Assembly (NCBI GenBank): GCA_021234155.1
Contig: JAJEKV010000008.1
Coordinates: forward strand, 16,220,006-16,284,005
Reading direction: 5' to 3'
Length of the DNA stretch: 64,000 nucleotides
From: Isoetes taiwanensis
Lineage: Eukaryota; Streptophyta; Lycopodiopsida; Isoetales; Isoetaceae
The position numbers were made by a program, and so were the translations under genes. Shown one piece after another: positions 11,722 through 23,960 of this stretch. Numbering within the stretch: the stretch's first letter is position 1; every line of letters starts with the position of its first letter. The notes under the pieces were generated by a model. The model was not told the DNA's origin and did not search any database. It saw nothing but the letters and a program-made list of their open reading frames with translations.

Positions 11722-12334
11722 GTGCCCACTTCTCTTCTAGTGCGTAGTGGTCCCTGGCAGTTTCTCTTCCGATTGAAGCTTTTGAATGGCTCTGAGATCC
11801 GGCGGATGTTTCCATCTATTGTGCTACCATCTGACCCTATTGATGATCCTGCTGGTGCTTGTGATGTGGTAGGGGTTGCGGGTACTTATGCAGGGGCCCG
11901 GGATTCCTCTGTTCTCGAGGCAGGCAGCAGAGGACTCGTGTTGCGATGAGTGGAGTTGGACGAGGTGGTGTGGTTGGGAGAGGTGGTGTGGGGGAGGCGG
12001 GGCGGGCTTGTCACGGCGCCCATTGGATGGCGGGGCTAGGGGACGTGGTGGCTCAGGGGAGGGCTCAGATGATTTGGTTGTGGCTAGGTCTAAGGACAGG
12101 ACTGTGGGAGGGGCTAGTGATCCTGCTGGGGATGTCCAAGTAGCGGTATATGCTATGACTCTATGGAGGTGGCTGGGGGACTTCCAACACGTGTTGGAAG
12201 TGGAGTGTCACATAGAACGGTTGTGGGTCACATTTTTGTGACTAATCCTCTGGCTCTAGATGGCGACTCTGTGGAGTTGGCTGATGGCCTAGTGGGTAGG
12301 CATGTGGGGCTTGACACTTCTTCTCCGGGATGAA

Positions 12335-13140
12335 TAGGTCGATCCTCGGTTGGAATGTGCGGAAGTGCGGTCCTCTAGTAGTAAGAGGGCCCGTGTTTCT
12401 TTGGCACCGGCGGAGGCCGTCGATATTGTTTGCATTCGGGAGCATAAGTGTCCTGAGGGTAATATGTCCGGGGCTCATGAATATGGTTGGTGGCGGTTTG
12501 TCTCTATTGCTTCTTCTTACGGGCGGACTAGTGGGGGTACTCTTATTGCTTGGAGGATGGATGTGCGGGTCACATACTCTCTGTGACGATGTGTTTGGTC
12601 GGTGGGCAATAATTAAGTGGTTGGAGGGAGGGCAAGAGGGGATTCTCGGCCGTGAGGGTGCTTTATGGGTCACAATCCCAGGAATAAGTTAGAGCCCTTA
12701 GTGGGTTGCAGGTCGCTTGATTTTTGTTAGGGGACTTCAATATGGTAGAGCAGTAGAGGATCGCCAGGGTTCTAGAACCCGGGTTGTGCATGGGTTTGAG
12801 AGGGATCGATGGTCTCGTTTGTTGCAGGATTTGGCCTTGGTTGAGGTCACAGGGGACTTGTCTTTCACCTATTGTAATAGGCAGATTGGTGCGGGCGGGC
12901 GTATGCTAGGCATGACCGGATGCTATGCTTCCCCATGCGCACTGGATGGTGTGCCCTCTTTCTTTGGCGCCGGAGTAACATTCTGTCTCTACCTCCATTT
13001 CGATCATTACCCTCAGGTTTTTTGTCCGGTCGGGGTGCGGTTGCCTCTCGGCCCTCTAGGGCGGTGTTACATTTGAACACCCCGCCACAGGCGTCGCGGT
13101 TTCTCGGCCCGGTGTCGGGAGTTGTGGCTTGATACCTTTT
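12335..13140 (+). pseudogene. LINE apurinic/apyrimidinic endonuclease domain
   Basis: SILGWNVRKCG near 12340 matches the start of the plant L1 endonuclease (usually WNVRG.G). A shifted frame continues DIVCIREHKCPEG and EYGWWRFVSIASSYGRTSGG. Further on, DRQGSRTRVVHGFERDRW and LALVEVTGDLSFTYCNRQ match the segment after the GDFN motif. At least three frameshifts are needed, so it is inactive. Confidence 0.75.
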
Positions 13141-13699
13141 CATCTCTGAAGGGTATGTACGGCATGGTGGCGCATTGGCCGGGGAAGCGTTTGCCAAGGT
13201 CTTTGGTAGGCCGCGGTACAGCAGGGCGGCGGGAGTTGCATGGTCTCTCGGGGAGTTGGAGAAGATTCGGGCGCTATTCCGATGGCATTAGGGAGAATCA
13301 CGGTGTTGCAAGCGTATTGTTGCTCTGGAGGCGAGGTTAAAGTCAGGAGGCAGCGTGTGAAGCGGCCCCTTACCTGGTTGAAGGAGGGGACACAAGTTCG
13401 TAGGTGTTCTTCAGAGCGGCTAAGCGTGGCGATATCGACATCTATGGCATCCTCGCTTTGCGATGGCGGACTTTGGGAGGATCGCTGATTTGCTGAGGTA
13501 TGTGCATGCTCATTTCGGGGTTTTCGCACAACGCCTCTTCCCTATGAGCGGGGAGATGCATGAGCTTGTTTGGGGGCTGTTAAGCCATCTATTCTGCCTC
13601 AACAGCCGTGAGAGCTTGGGAGCGGGAGCTCTCGGAGAGGATTTAGCGGAGGCATGTGTGTGCATGGCCAAGGATAAATGTCCGGGCTGGATGGCATCC

Positions 13700-14710
13700 A
13701 CAATGGAGTTCTTCGCACTTATTGGGAGTGGGCTGGTGAGTCCGTGTACCCGGTGTATCTTGAGGATTCTTTAGATCTTCTTCTCAAATGGATAGGATCT
13801 TGAATGCGCATGCATTTGCTTGATTCCTAAGGTTAAGGCCTTCTACCATTAATGATTGGAGGCCTATTTCCTTGTTGTCCCCTCACGTGTACAAGATTAT
13901 TGCGAAAGCCCTAGCGAGAAAAGTTGAAGCGGTGTTGACTTCTTCCATTAGTAAGGTGTAGTCGGGGTTTGTTCCTGGGAGGAACATTTTGACTAATGTT
14001 GCAAAGAAACTTATGAGGGCCTCTATTGGGCGGAGAACAGTCAAGGCATTGCTTATCTTAAGCTTGACTTTGCCAAAGCTTACGATAGTGTCGGTTGGGG
14101 AGTTCTTATGCGCCATGATGTTAGCATTGGAACGTGGTCCATGTTTCTGAGAGGCGATCATGAAGGCTGCATAGGTCGGCCAGACTACGGTGGTGTGCGG
14201 GGTGAACCCTGCCTTTTTTCTCATTAGGCGAGGGGTGCGTTAGGGGGGTGCCCTTTGCGCCGGATTTTTATTCTGATTGTGGTGGAGGCCTTTGTCTCGT
14301 TTGTTTTTGGCTGCGTGGAGGAGGGGATGGTGGATGGGCTTGAATCGGGATGGTAGCCAGCCAGATTATTAACCAGTTCGCCAATGACACCTTCCTCTTC
14401 TTGGTGTGAAGAGAGAATACTTGGAATGTGAAGGGTTTGCTGGATACTTTCTCCTTGGCCTCGGGCATTATTCTGAATTGGGGTAAATGCTCCGCATTAT
14501 GGGCCCGGTGACTCGCCTCTCCCCTTGTTTGGCTCTATTCCCTTGGAAGGTGCTTCTAGGTGGTGTTGGGTATTCCCTTTGGAGGGGATGTTTCCATGGG
14601 GAGGGTGTGGGATGAGATTTTGCAGGGGTTGCAGAAACACCAATTGGTGGAAGGGTAGCAAGTTGTCCATGGCGGGTAGGATCACTATTATCAAGTCACA
14701 TGCTTTGTAG
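13700..14710 (+). pseudogene. LINE reverse transcriptase domain
   Basis: In order: CLIPKVKAF, DWRPISLLSPHVYKIIAKAL, a stop, SGFVPGRNILTNV, then LKLDFAKAYDSVGWG containing the first catalytic Asp, then a GVR-x-G segment before FLFLIVVEAFVSFVFG-like sequence, then NQFANDTFLFLV, LNWGKCSALWA and LSMAGRITIIKSHAL. The catalytic FADD box reads FAND, so an active-site Asp is replaced by Asn. Stops and frameshifts are present as well. Confidence 0.85.
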
Positions 14711-16176
14711 CACTCCGTGTATCTGACATCTGCGATGTTAGCTCAGGGGGTAAGATCTGGGGCTTTGGATAAGATTGTTCGAATTTTTGTGGGGCGGGGG
14801 ATGATGAAGGAGGCGGTTGTTAAGGTGGCTTGGTGGAAGTGTCTCCCACCTGGGAGGATGGGGTTTGGCCATTGGTTTTGTATTTGTGTAGTAAGATGTT
14901 GGTCTCCAAGTTTGTTTGGGCATTACGCATGATGGAGCATCTTCTCACAGTGTGGCCCATTTGTTGTTGATCTCTTACGCCATTGTGTGGTGTTTGGGAA
15001 GCCTTTTTGTGCATGTGGAGATGCCACAGGCTTTGTTGTATGGTCTCGGCCTTTCCCCATGCATCCCCTTTTCTCCACGGGGGTGTTGCGGGCTTGGGAT
15101 CATGTCGTGTGCTCTTCGGTTTGGATTATGCCTCGGTTTATCACCACTCTTCTCCTTTCTTGTAGGTTCCTCTATCCCTGCGCTTGCCCTTGGGCGCCAC
15201 TATGCATGCTCAGGCCCGTTGGAGGCGGCTCTTGTGCTCACCTTGGAGGATTGGTATTGGGATGGTCCAGCTAGCCGTGGGAGTTCTTTCAAGCTCACTT
15301 TCGCTGAGGCGTGGCCAGGGCTATCACGGGAACAAGTGGTGGGGAGTATTCGCTACACATACCTATAGTCCTTCGAGGATGATGTGGTGGTGCAGGTTTG
15401 GAAGGTTCATCGGATGTTGTATCTTCTTGTTTGTCGCGGTGTTGCTACCAGTCTTTGGCTATTCATGACACTCTACCCCCCCCGGGCAAGTGGTCTATGC
15501 GGCTTCCGTGTTCTCGATAAGCTTTCGGTTTGGACATGGACATGGACTCTCACTTCCCCCCCGGAAGGTTAAGGTGTGCTTCGTGGCGGTGGTGAATTCC
15601 ATTTGGGGGTGAATGCCCTTGTGAGTCGGGTTTAGGCGGTGTGAGCCCTCTACGCCCCTTGTTGTGGCCTTCATCGTGAGGCCCCGTGGAGCATTAATGC
15701 GGTTTTATGCCCTCACTTGCGGGCTGCGAGGTGGGTCGGGCTCTGTTTGGGAGGTGAGATTGACTAGCCGGTAGTTCTTTGCTTCATGTATATCCGGTGC
15801 TTGGCCGCTCTTGCGGCAGCAAACCTTGCATCTGTCGTGGCTTAGTTGGTGTGGCTGATTTAGGCAGGCCGGCGGTTGTGGATCTTTCGGGGATTGCCTG
15901 ACTGCAATATCTCGATTCCTCGACTTCGGTACAAGCTATTTCAAAGCTTCTCTTTGTTCGGAGGGATTAGTAGGCGGAAGTTAGCCATTTAGGCGGGACT
16001 TCTTGGGTGTTGTAGATGGTGATGGTGGTTTGTACAGCAGTGATGGGGATTCGAGTTTCTTTGTGAGTTTGTTGTGGAGTGTCGAGGTATATTTGTCTCT
16101 TTGGGGCAGTTCTCCTTCCTCCTCACTTGATTTGTAACATTACCATTCTTTTAATATATTGATGACACAGTTCTTC
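14711..16176 (+). pseudogene. LINE C-terminal region and 3' UTR
   Basis: Sequence between the thumb-like LSMAGRITIIKSH segment and the poly(A). Frames shift often and no clean zinc-binding motif could be read, although plant L1 elements usually carry a zf-RVT domain here. Assignment rests on position between the RT domain and poly(A) tail. Confidence 0.6.
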
Positions 16177-16189
16177 AAAAAAAAAAAAC

Positions 16190-17400
16190 ACTGCTAATGC
16201 AAAACTAGAGGAAAAAGTGTTTACGAGGCAACCTCCAGGATTTGAGACCAAGAAGGGAAAAGTATGGAAACTCAACAGGGTTGTATGTGGCTTAAAGTAG
16301 TCACCCCGTGAATGGTACATGTGCATGGACCAGTTCCTTAGAGAGCATGGTTATGTGCAAATTAAAGAATGATGGAATAGGTTTCAAGCTGGAGATGAGT
16401 TTTGCATAATTGCTCTTTATGTAGATGACCGTATTATCGTAGCAAATAGCTCTAATTGCATGAAGCTTTGTAAAGACATCCTAATTTCTAGATTTGAAAT
16501 GTCTGATATGGGGAAACTTAAGCAATTCCTGGAAATTGAAGTTATACGACGAGACAAACACACCAAGACTCTTAAACTTAAGCAAAGCAAACACATCAAT
16601 AATATGCTGAAGAGTTTCAACCTAGAAGATGCTAATCCCGTTAAAACTCTAGTTGTCCCTAGACATAGACTAAGAGCAGATACACCATTAGTTTGGAAAT
16701 GAAAAAAGTTTTATACATAGCTTTAGTTGGTTTTCTTCTTTATCTGGCAAACAACACACGTCCAGACATTGCCTACATTGTGAACATCCTCGACAGGAGA
16801 CGTCACAACCCAAGCAAAGATTACTGGACAGCAGGAAAGAGAGTGTTGAAGTATTTGAAAAGGGACTAGTGAACATGGAATTACATACAATATTGAAAAC
16901 TTAGAGTTACTTGCATACAATGATGCTGACTGGGATGGGGATCTAAGCAATTGAAAGTCAACTCCAGGATATGTAATATTTCTAGAAGGAGGTCCTATAG
17001 CATGAAGAAGTAAGAAGCAAAAGGCAATTGCCATGTCATCAGCTAAGGCAGAATACGCTGCATCTTCTTTAGTAGCAAAAGAAGTTAAATGGCTGAGAAG
17101 ATTTTTAGACGAATTGCACTGTTCTCAAAGTGGTCCTATGAAGACTTTTACTGATAGTCAAAGTAGCATAGCAATTGTCAAAAATCCTAGATCATGAGAC
17201 GAAGCACATTGAGTTAAACATTCATTTTATTAGGGATTTGGCAACAAAAGGATACAATTAAATGGCTTACATAAGCTCAAATCTCAGATGTATTTGCAAA
17301 GGCTCTTGTAGAAAGTAAATTTACATAGTTTAGAAGTGGACTCAATGTGATAGGGAGCTCTTGCTATAAATCTAAGAAGAACGCTGAGATTGTTGAGCTG
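16190..17400 (+). pseudogene. Copia reverse transcriptase 3' part and RNase H
   Basis: Coding resumes with NAKLEEKVFTRQPPGFETKK and KVWKLNRVVCGLK, the expected continuation of the copia frame left at 8589. It then shows the YVDD catalytic box (ALYVDDRIIVAN), MSDMGKLKQFLEIEV, NNTRPDIAYIVNIL, YNDADWDGD for the RNase H active site, AMSSAKAEYAASSLVAKEVK and FTDSQSSIAIVKNP. Several stops and small shifts make it a pseudogene. The polymerase and RNase H active-site residues themselves are conserved. A 3' LTR may start near 17391 (TGTTGAGC) but has no partner in the window. Confidence 0.88.
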
Positions 17401-18700
17401 GATGGGAGCTGGATTCATCTCGTTAGTTTACAACCTGATCATTGGATAACAAGAACATGAGCAAATCAAGACACAAGAACCTATGGTGCAATGCTAGGCA
17501 ATGACAACAAAGAAAATGCAATATATGACCATCAGAAGCAAAGAACATAGTCAAAGTACTAGACCATCAAGATACATAGCTCTTTGGGACAATGGGAAGC
17601 TCAGCCCGCCTACATGAAGGCCTTGATAGCAGAATAATGCCCAGCCAGCTTACACTCCAACCCCTATAGCGGGAATGGTGGGGTAAACCTTGTATGCGCA
17701 TACCCTTCCAGCCCACGTCTGGCACTGGAGGATCCTCAACAATCCAAGAGTTGATGCAGTATCCTCAACAAAAAAACTACAGTCGGTGTCATAGAGCACA
17801 AGAATCGAAAAACACAGATGACATGTACATGCCGGGCAACCTAGGCTATCGAACATGGAAGCCCGACCCTAGAGGATCCAATTGACATCAAATACCAAGG
17901 CACATGTGACGCAATACCAAAGATCAAGACGTATGAAGTTCATTAGATATTTACTATATACTACGCTCAGATTTTACCCTTGCCGAGTTTCCCCATACCA
18001 ACTAATCATGTCGAAGTAGCTTAACCCATGATCCTGTCAATGATATTGAGGTAGGTCCAATACTTAGCATTTTCTTGGAAATCAAAGCTTACAATAAGAC
18101 AGTTCTCCCCATAAGAAATGCAATATACTCCTACCAATTCAATTCACTAGCCACATCAACTTGGCTTCCTTATGACATAAATACGGCCAACATTCCTCTC
18201 TAGCATCATCACATCATTGAAGCCCCCATAAGCTTCTCAAGGCCCTCTTGGCACAATCCTAGGTTACACCCTAGGTCTCATCACAATATCTATGGTTTAC
18301 AATAATAATCTAGCTATGGTTTTTAATATTCCATGTTAAAAACACCACTTCCTTAGCTTTCAACGTTAATTACTACAACTACTAAGTTGTGCTTAGAAAT
18401 CCACAAACACTTACTTAATATTCCTTGATGCTAGATGACCACTTATGCTCATTGCCAATCCTATGCCTAGCATGTCTCAGCTCATAATACAAATTTCAAA
18501 ATTATTTAAAGTATCATATTTCTTTCATCATTAATTATATCTTACTGGATTTACTTATTCAAACCATGTATCCCCACTTGAATGGTTCCACCTAGACTGT
18601 CTGCAACTGATTTGCTAGCTACTGGGTCCATTGCTTGAGCTAGAGTCATGATCCTTCCATTTTAGTTGTTCTAGAGTGATTAATCCATATCCACTTTCAA
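17401..18700. other. No gene recognised; possible copia 3' flank
   Basis: The first few hundred bases may be the copia 3' LTR or flank. The rest is AT-rich sequence without coding features. Confidence 0.4.
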
Positions 18701-18701
18701 C

Positions 18702-19716
18702 TTAGGGCTGGCATGCTTCTCTAAACATGTCAATCAACACCCGAGGGTAGGAAATTGAAATTGTAGACAGTTTTAAATACCTTGGCATAGATTTTTCAGC
18801 AAAATACCATTGGAAAGATTGTGCCAATCGAAGGGTGACAGGTCGTAAGGCTGCTTTGTTTGCCATGTGGACTAAGTGCTCCAGACTGTTTCTAGAAGAT
18901 TGGAACTTAAAAATCATGTTGTTCAAAACATTAGTAAAATCTTGTTGCCCTCTATGGTTCTCCCATTTGGGGGCCGCCTCTATCATCGGACTCTGGATTC
19001 ACGGTAGAATCAGTTCAAAAGCTGTTTTATGTAGTGAATTTGGCATTAAAGATATCGATTCCCTATGCCATCATTACGAAGCGGGGCTATTCCCACTTGA
19101 GATGGAGGCTCTATATCGGACAATAAACTTTGTTAATAGATTGAGAATGTTGCGCTGACAATGGGCTGCCTTATCAAGCTATGTTGCTTTTCGAACGTCA
19201 AAATTTGTTTTGTTTGTCGTCCCGAGCTTGCAAAGACGATGGGGGAATCTCGGACTCTAATTGGCCCTCGGATAAAAAGGAATGCGGAACCATCCTAGAG
19301 AGCAGAATCGTTCAAATACTCACGGGCGGAGACGGGGTAGTAGGTCGCTTCATTGTAGTTAGGTTGTTAATTCAATGGAGCAGATGAAAGTCGGCCATGA
19401 TATCTATCGACTAACATTCAAAAAGCGGAGAGGCGGTTGATATCAAGATCTGAGGTGAGTTCTCATAGACTAGAGATTGAGTGGCGGATGGTCCAAAACT
19501 CAATTTGAAGCTTCGACTATGCGAGGGTTATGTGATGATGGAGTGGTCGAGAATGAGTACCACGTTTTCACTTGTTGTCCTGTATATATACTTCATTAAA
19601 GCTGTAGATGATTGTAGAACTCTACAGTTGAAAATATTTGATTCTTGAGCAATGTATTTTTTGCTCTATGGCCTTTGAGGCCCCAAAGAGCTTTAGTAAT
19701 AAAATTAAATTAAAAA
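18702..19716 (+). pseudogene. LINE fragment: end of reverse transcriptase, zinc-finger tail and 3' end
   Basis: The frame reads DSFKYLGIDFSAKYHWKD, then GRKAALFAMWTKCSRLFLED, which is the usual post-catalytic RT segment (FKYLG..., W..K..LFKTLV). Later, shifted frames give VENEYHVFTCCPVY, the last part of the zf-RVT motif. The 3' end has a short hairpin-like GGCCTTTGAGGCCCC and an A-rich tail near 19698-19720. The 5' part is missing, as is usual for incompletely reverse-transcribed LINEs. It belongs to a different LINE lineage from the 8.6-16.2 kb element. Confidence 0.75.
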
Positions 19717-19833
19717 ATTACAATTTTGAAGAAAGAAGATTTTGTCCTCTTCAATTAATGGGGAGGACGATATCTTTTATTGCTTATTTTCATAATATAT
19801 GTTATATAACAATAATCATTTATCATATAAATA

Positions 19834-20007
19834 AGGGGAAAACTACAAAGTACCCCTAACTTTTTGCAAAATTCACAAAATGCCCCTAAATAGTGCAAAA
19901 TTCACACGGTGCACAAGTCTGTATATGGGCATTTTGTGAATTTTTAGAAAGTTAGGGGCATTTTGTGAATTTTGCAAAAAGTTAGGGGTATATTGTAGTT
20001 TTTCCCT
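19834..20007. mobile_element. Fold-back MITE, 174 bp
   Basis: The element is almost entirely an imperfect inverted repeat. The left arm starts AGGGGAAAACTACAAAGTA and the right arm in reverse complement starts AGGGAAAAACTACAATATA; both continue CCCCTAACTTTTTGCAAAAT. It is flanked by the direct repeat ATAAATA (19827-19833 and 20008-20014), consistent with a target duplication. It has no coding capacity. The superfamily cannot be fixed; the flank is A/T only, so the exact duplication length is uncertain. Confidence 0.8.
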
Positions 20008-20180
20008 ATAAATAAATACGAATTTTAACATCCCCTCTATTATTATCTTTTTCTTTTCTTTTTTCCATTTTTAGCACATCAGTCTAACCAAGCCTAACCA
20101 AGCCTATTTGATCCTAATCTCAATTCCTTGAGCTTTGGCCAGCAATTAACTGGCAAAGGGTTTAATGGGGCATTGGTTGT

Positions 20181-20396
20181 TCATTGGTGTTCCAGAACCA
20201 GAACGTATAAAGTTCCTACTATGTACAATTTTGTTGGTAAATGAGCTATAGAGTTCCCTTCTGAATGAAGAACTTCTAGTCTGTACAGTCTCTCCATGCC
20301 TGATAAATCATGAAGAAAATTGTTTTTAATTGATATCTGCTCTAAACTACTTTCACAGCCATGAAATGCTTTTTCTAAGGTTGTAAGCCTATTCAT
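20181..20396 (-). pseudogene. Leucine-rich-repeat-like fragment
   Basis: A 71-residue frame shows LRR spacing: SSLEQISIKNNFLHDLSGME then LYRLEVLHSEGNSIAHLPTK. These two units fit the LxxLxLxxN-type pattern loosely. No further repeats were found on either side, so this is probably an exon or pseudogene piece of an unidentified protein. Confidence 0.35.
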
Positions 20397-20399
20397 AGC

Positions 20400-22100
20400 T
20401 GCACTAAAGATTTTTACTCTTGGGCATCCATCATCACAACAGTATACAACTAGCTCTTTATGATATAGCAGTCTGATTTGAACTAGCCGAATCTATTTGA
20501 AATGAGTTGGTTATTGGCGCAGATGTTGGCATTAAAGTTTTAACTCGAAAATCTATGTTATCAAAGGTCTATTGCTACCACTACCCATTGCTCTTGAGTT
20601 TTTCTATTTTACGCCTGTCTACTTTGCGGGATGCTTGGGCTCTTGAGCAAACCCTAGAGAGAACATTGACTGAGAAGCTCAAACTTGAGGAATCTGTCCA
20701 AACTGAAAAAGATGCAGAGTCATCCTTATCCCATATGGATGATTTTTTAGCATGAAGATGGTCTCAGTGATCTTATAATGCCCATTCTAGATATTCCTTT
20801 TATAGAATCTATTGTTGTTCTTACAGCTGGTACTTACATCACAAAGTTGTCAAACTGATGTGGAACCAGAATGTAGATGTATTTAGGGTGCATATTTGGT
20901 TTGTTTATCTCTTCCATCTTGTCCTTTTTGCTGGTTGAACTGTAACCAGTCCTGATACTTGTATACAAACGAACGTCCGCAGATACAAATAATATGGGTA
21001 GAAGCAGAATTTGAATGTTCCCATAGAATATTTGTCACACTGTTGAAGCGTGTTAAAGGTTGGCGACTTCAAGTGAAGCAGAATCTGCAACAGTACAGTC
21101 AAATTTATGAGTTCACTTTGTTATTACTATAATGAAGTCCTTCTCTCTATAAACTATCTTTTTCAACTTTACCAAATTTATGAATTCCCTTTGTTCTAAG
21201 ATGCGCTATAGTGATGGCACTCAACTCTATGGTACCTGGATATGGTAGTGTTCTTACTCAAATTTCAACTAAATATGAATAGCAAAGCATTTTCATTTCA
21301 GATTAGATGGCCTGCAAGAAAGTGAAATCTAAAAAGCTTTAAAATGTTAATGAGATTTTAACAAGATCGTAGGAAAATGTTAGATCTGTTACAACCTCTC
21401 TAAGCCTAAGTTTGCATATAAATTCACTTTTATAAGGTAACAGTATATGTTTGATGATATGAGATGGTCAGAGTCATCACAGGATACCACCTTATCCTGA
21501 TGAATATAAGGGTAGCTCACAGTTCTCATCATTTATAATAGGCATTACTGAATCATTTGTAACCCTTCTCCTTGAAGAACTGTATTCTCATCATTTTCGC
21601 ACGTCAGTGCAGGCTCTTCTATATTTCTACAACAATCTAAATCGTCCCTCCCAATGGAGGAAAGGTTGTTTTTTGTCTGAAGTTTGGCTCTGAAATACTT
21701 TAATATTTTTAAACCTTTCATTTTCCAAAATGCCCCACTGATTTGATACCGCTGTGCCAAACCTACTGGCATTTCGGAAGAGGTGAAATACTCTTTCGCT
21801 GACTACATCGCAGGCAATCCGTACATCCTTACCCAAGCCAAATCTATAAGCTTTCCTACAAAGAGCAAGGTAGACCTCGCTCTCTCCTTCAGACCTTCCT
21901 TTTCCCTCAAGCTTTTATTTTTCCTTTCTTGATGGGCCTCATGCTTTCTGAACAATCTTTTTAGTTTCTTTCCTTTTTTTTTTTTCAGTCCACGATTTCC
22001 TTCTTCCGAGACAGAAGCATGACCCTGCTGGGCAGCCTTATTGGAATCAGGGCAGAAGGTTTGTCATATAACAAGGCTACAAATGGCAGAAGAAATGGCG
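20400..22100. other. No gene recognised
   Basis: AT-rich. A plus-strand helical-looking segment near 20630-20755 (ALEQTLERTLTEKLKLEESV) and a minus-strand frame near 21627-21836 (GKDVRIACDVVSERVFHLF) could be gene scraps. Neither matches a family I recognise. Confidence 0.3.
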
Positions 22101-22109
22101 CAGGTATAA

Positions 22110-23960
22110 ATATGCAGGTATTCTCGACAATATATGCTTAGAATTTATTTGCTATGTAAATATGGTTCTCTGATTTCTTTTGAAGTTTATTTGCAAAGTC
22201 TACGTCTTGAACCGTTTTAGAAAATGGCCTTTTTGTTGCCTGCAGTTGCTTCGTTCAATATAAGGATGCACCGTTTGCATCATCAAGTGCATTCTGGCAT
22301 CCAAAGACCAAGTTAAATTTTGCTGGTGAGGCGCAATATCTGTGAAGCTAGCTTCCGACCTGTTCTACAGGAACACAAGCTTGATACATTGTGTCTAGGT
22401 ATATATGTGCAAGAACAGTATGCATTCTTCTTGTTGCACAATATTTCTTAGAGCATCGTTTTAAGCCATCTGATTGTTGATGGAAGTCATGCCTTATAAA
22501 AGGTCTGTCATGCCTTATATTCAATTAAAAGGTCTGTCATGCCTTATAAAATATGATATCAGGGCAAAAGAGAGCTAGATTAATCGTCACATGGAGTTAG
22601 GCGAAGAATAGTATTGCTCCTTTGTCTTTTTTTTCATTTGATAGACAGATTCTTGCGAGTAGTGCTTCAATTTGTTCATGTTATATGGGGTGTTTTTATA
22701 TGGGATGTTTTTTTAGAAGAACAAAAACTGACATTACATAAAGTTGATGTGATTCCTAGGGAAAAGCTAGTCATAAGTTTGGCAAATCTAAAGCAAAGTT
22801 TAGTCCCAAATTGTAACAGTTCTACAAATATGAGAGGTTAACAGCGATGTATGGCTTTGGAGTTCCTGCAGATAGGAGGGCACTACTCAAAAAGATGGAT
22901 GTGTATTCATTCCTACCTGCAACTATCTCAGTGCGCATGTATAGTCCGAGCAAATGTAGCAACCAAGTTTTTGCCAAGCTTTGTCCAATGGCAACACAAA
23001 AAACGACAACTGAAGAAGTGCTTCTACACAGGCTATGTAGAATGAAGCAATGGACCTTATTGAAGAATCTTAGCATGGATATCTTTTTATTATGTTTTTG
23101 TGAATGGCTAACTTTGTTATTAAGGTAGATACTTGAGTTTTGAGGTGCCTCAGCCTATAACAGCCAACAGTAGGTACTTCTTTCAGGCTTGTACAAGTTT
23201 GTAGTCGCATATCTATTTGCTGAGGTCATTTCTGATTTTGTGTAGCATGAGGTCATACCAGATATGTATCATCTACTTTCAGCAGTTGTTAAACTGCATT
23301 ACAGATGCATGCTGCTCAATAAGGTACAGGATGCAGAATGGATTATGCAGTTAAGAGCCATCCATGCATTTTCCTGCAGACTTTAATGGGTTCCAGAAGC
23401 ATATGGAGGTAGCCTCGACATTATATGCTTGGAATTTATTTGCTTGGTAATGATAGTTCTTTGATTTATTTTGTTGTTTTCTTTCATTCGAGTAGCAGAT
23501 CTGCCACATGCTTAAGGATGTTGTATTCAAGTAGCACAAATCCGCATCTTCAACTGATTTATTCAGATATGTTGTTATGATGTTGTTTAAACATTTTCCA
23601 GAAAATGTTGTCTAGAGTTGCTTCACTCAATACAGGGATGCACCATTTGCATCAAGTGCATCCTGAAAGACCAAGGTAATTTTTGCTAGTTTGGCTTAAT
23701 ATTATATGTTTAAAGGAACACAAGCTTGATACAAAGGAGAAAACGAACTATCTATTGTCTACGGTTTATTGTATCCATGTGCGAACAATATACATTCTTC
23801 TTGTTTTGCAATAACCCTTAGAAGATTACTTTATTTCAAGCCATCTGATTGTTGAGTGAAGTCATGTGTTTGGATAGCAGCATTTCTTTTGTTTGTTCAG
23901 TTGAAAGGTCTATCAAGCCGTATAAGATATGTCAAAACTATTTCATGCCTTTTTGGCTAG
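22110..23960 (+). repeat. Degenerate direct duplication, about 1.3 kb period
   Basis: Segments near 22120-22560 recur at about 23410-23960 in the same order: ATATGCTTGGAATTTATTTGC, GATGCACC.TTTGCATC, GGAACACAAGCTTGATACA, CATTCTTCTTGTT and AAGCCATCTGATTGTTGA. The copies have diverged by substitutions and indels. No coding function was seen. Confidence 0.65.

Larger units (their letters stand above)
8615..12240 (+). pseudogene. LINE ORF1-like region, split by hAT insertion at 9464-11721
   Basis: Before the insertion, shifting frames encode a DUF4283-like stretch, including SSLIAVKIPCWFQIQDLPPD and MANGLGVYLAHSIVHVPKIC. After the insertion the frame resumes at the duplicated target with LLVRSGPWQFLFRLKLLNG, followed by Gly/Arg-rich sequence to about 12240. 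DUF4283 is typical of plant L1 ORF1 and binds RNA or DNA; assignment is by pattern only. Several stops and frameshifts are present. Confidence 0.55.
8590..16189 (+). mobile_element. L1-type LINE, decayed, inserted in copia RT and itself interrupted by a hAT element
   Basis: The order is an ORF1-like region, apurinic endonuclease, reverse transcriptase, C-terminal region, then a 12-base poly(A) at 16177-16188. The left boundary is where copia coding stops after HHMDV. The right boundary is the poly(A), after which copia coding resumes. It is visibly more GC-rich than its neighbours. Frameshifts and stops are frequent throughout. No clear target site duplication was found. Length without the hAT insert is about 5.3 kb, in the range of plant L1 elements. 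Confidence 0.85.

Noticed and set aside
11876-12241. Gly/Arg-rich 121-codon ORF as an RNA-binding protein
   Set aside because: It lies in the decayed ORF1-like region of the LINE; low-complexity Gly codons arise from GGGG-rich DNA.
12242-12673. 143-codon minus-strand ORF, Pro/Ser/Thr-rich
   Set aside because: It is antisense to the LINE endonuclease coding region and reflects its GC-rich composition.
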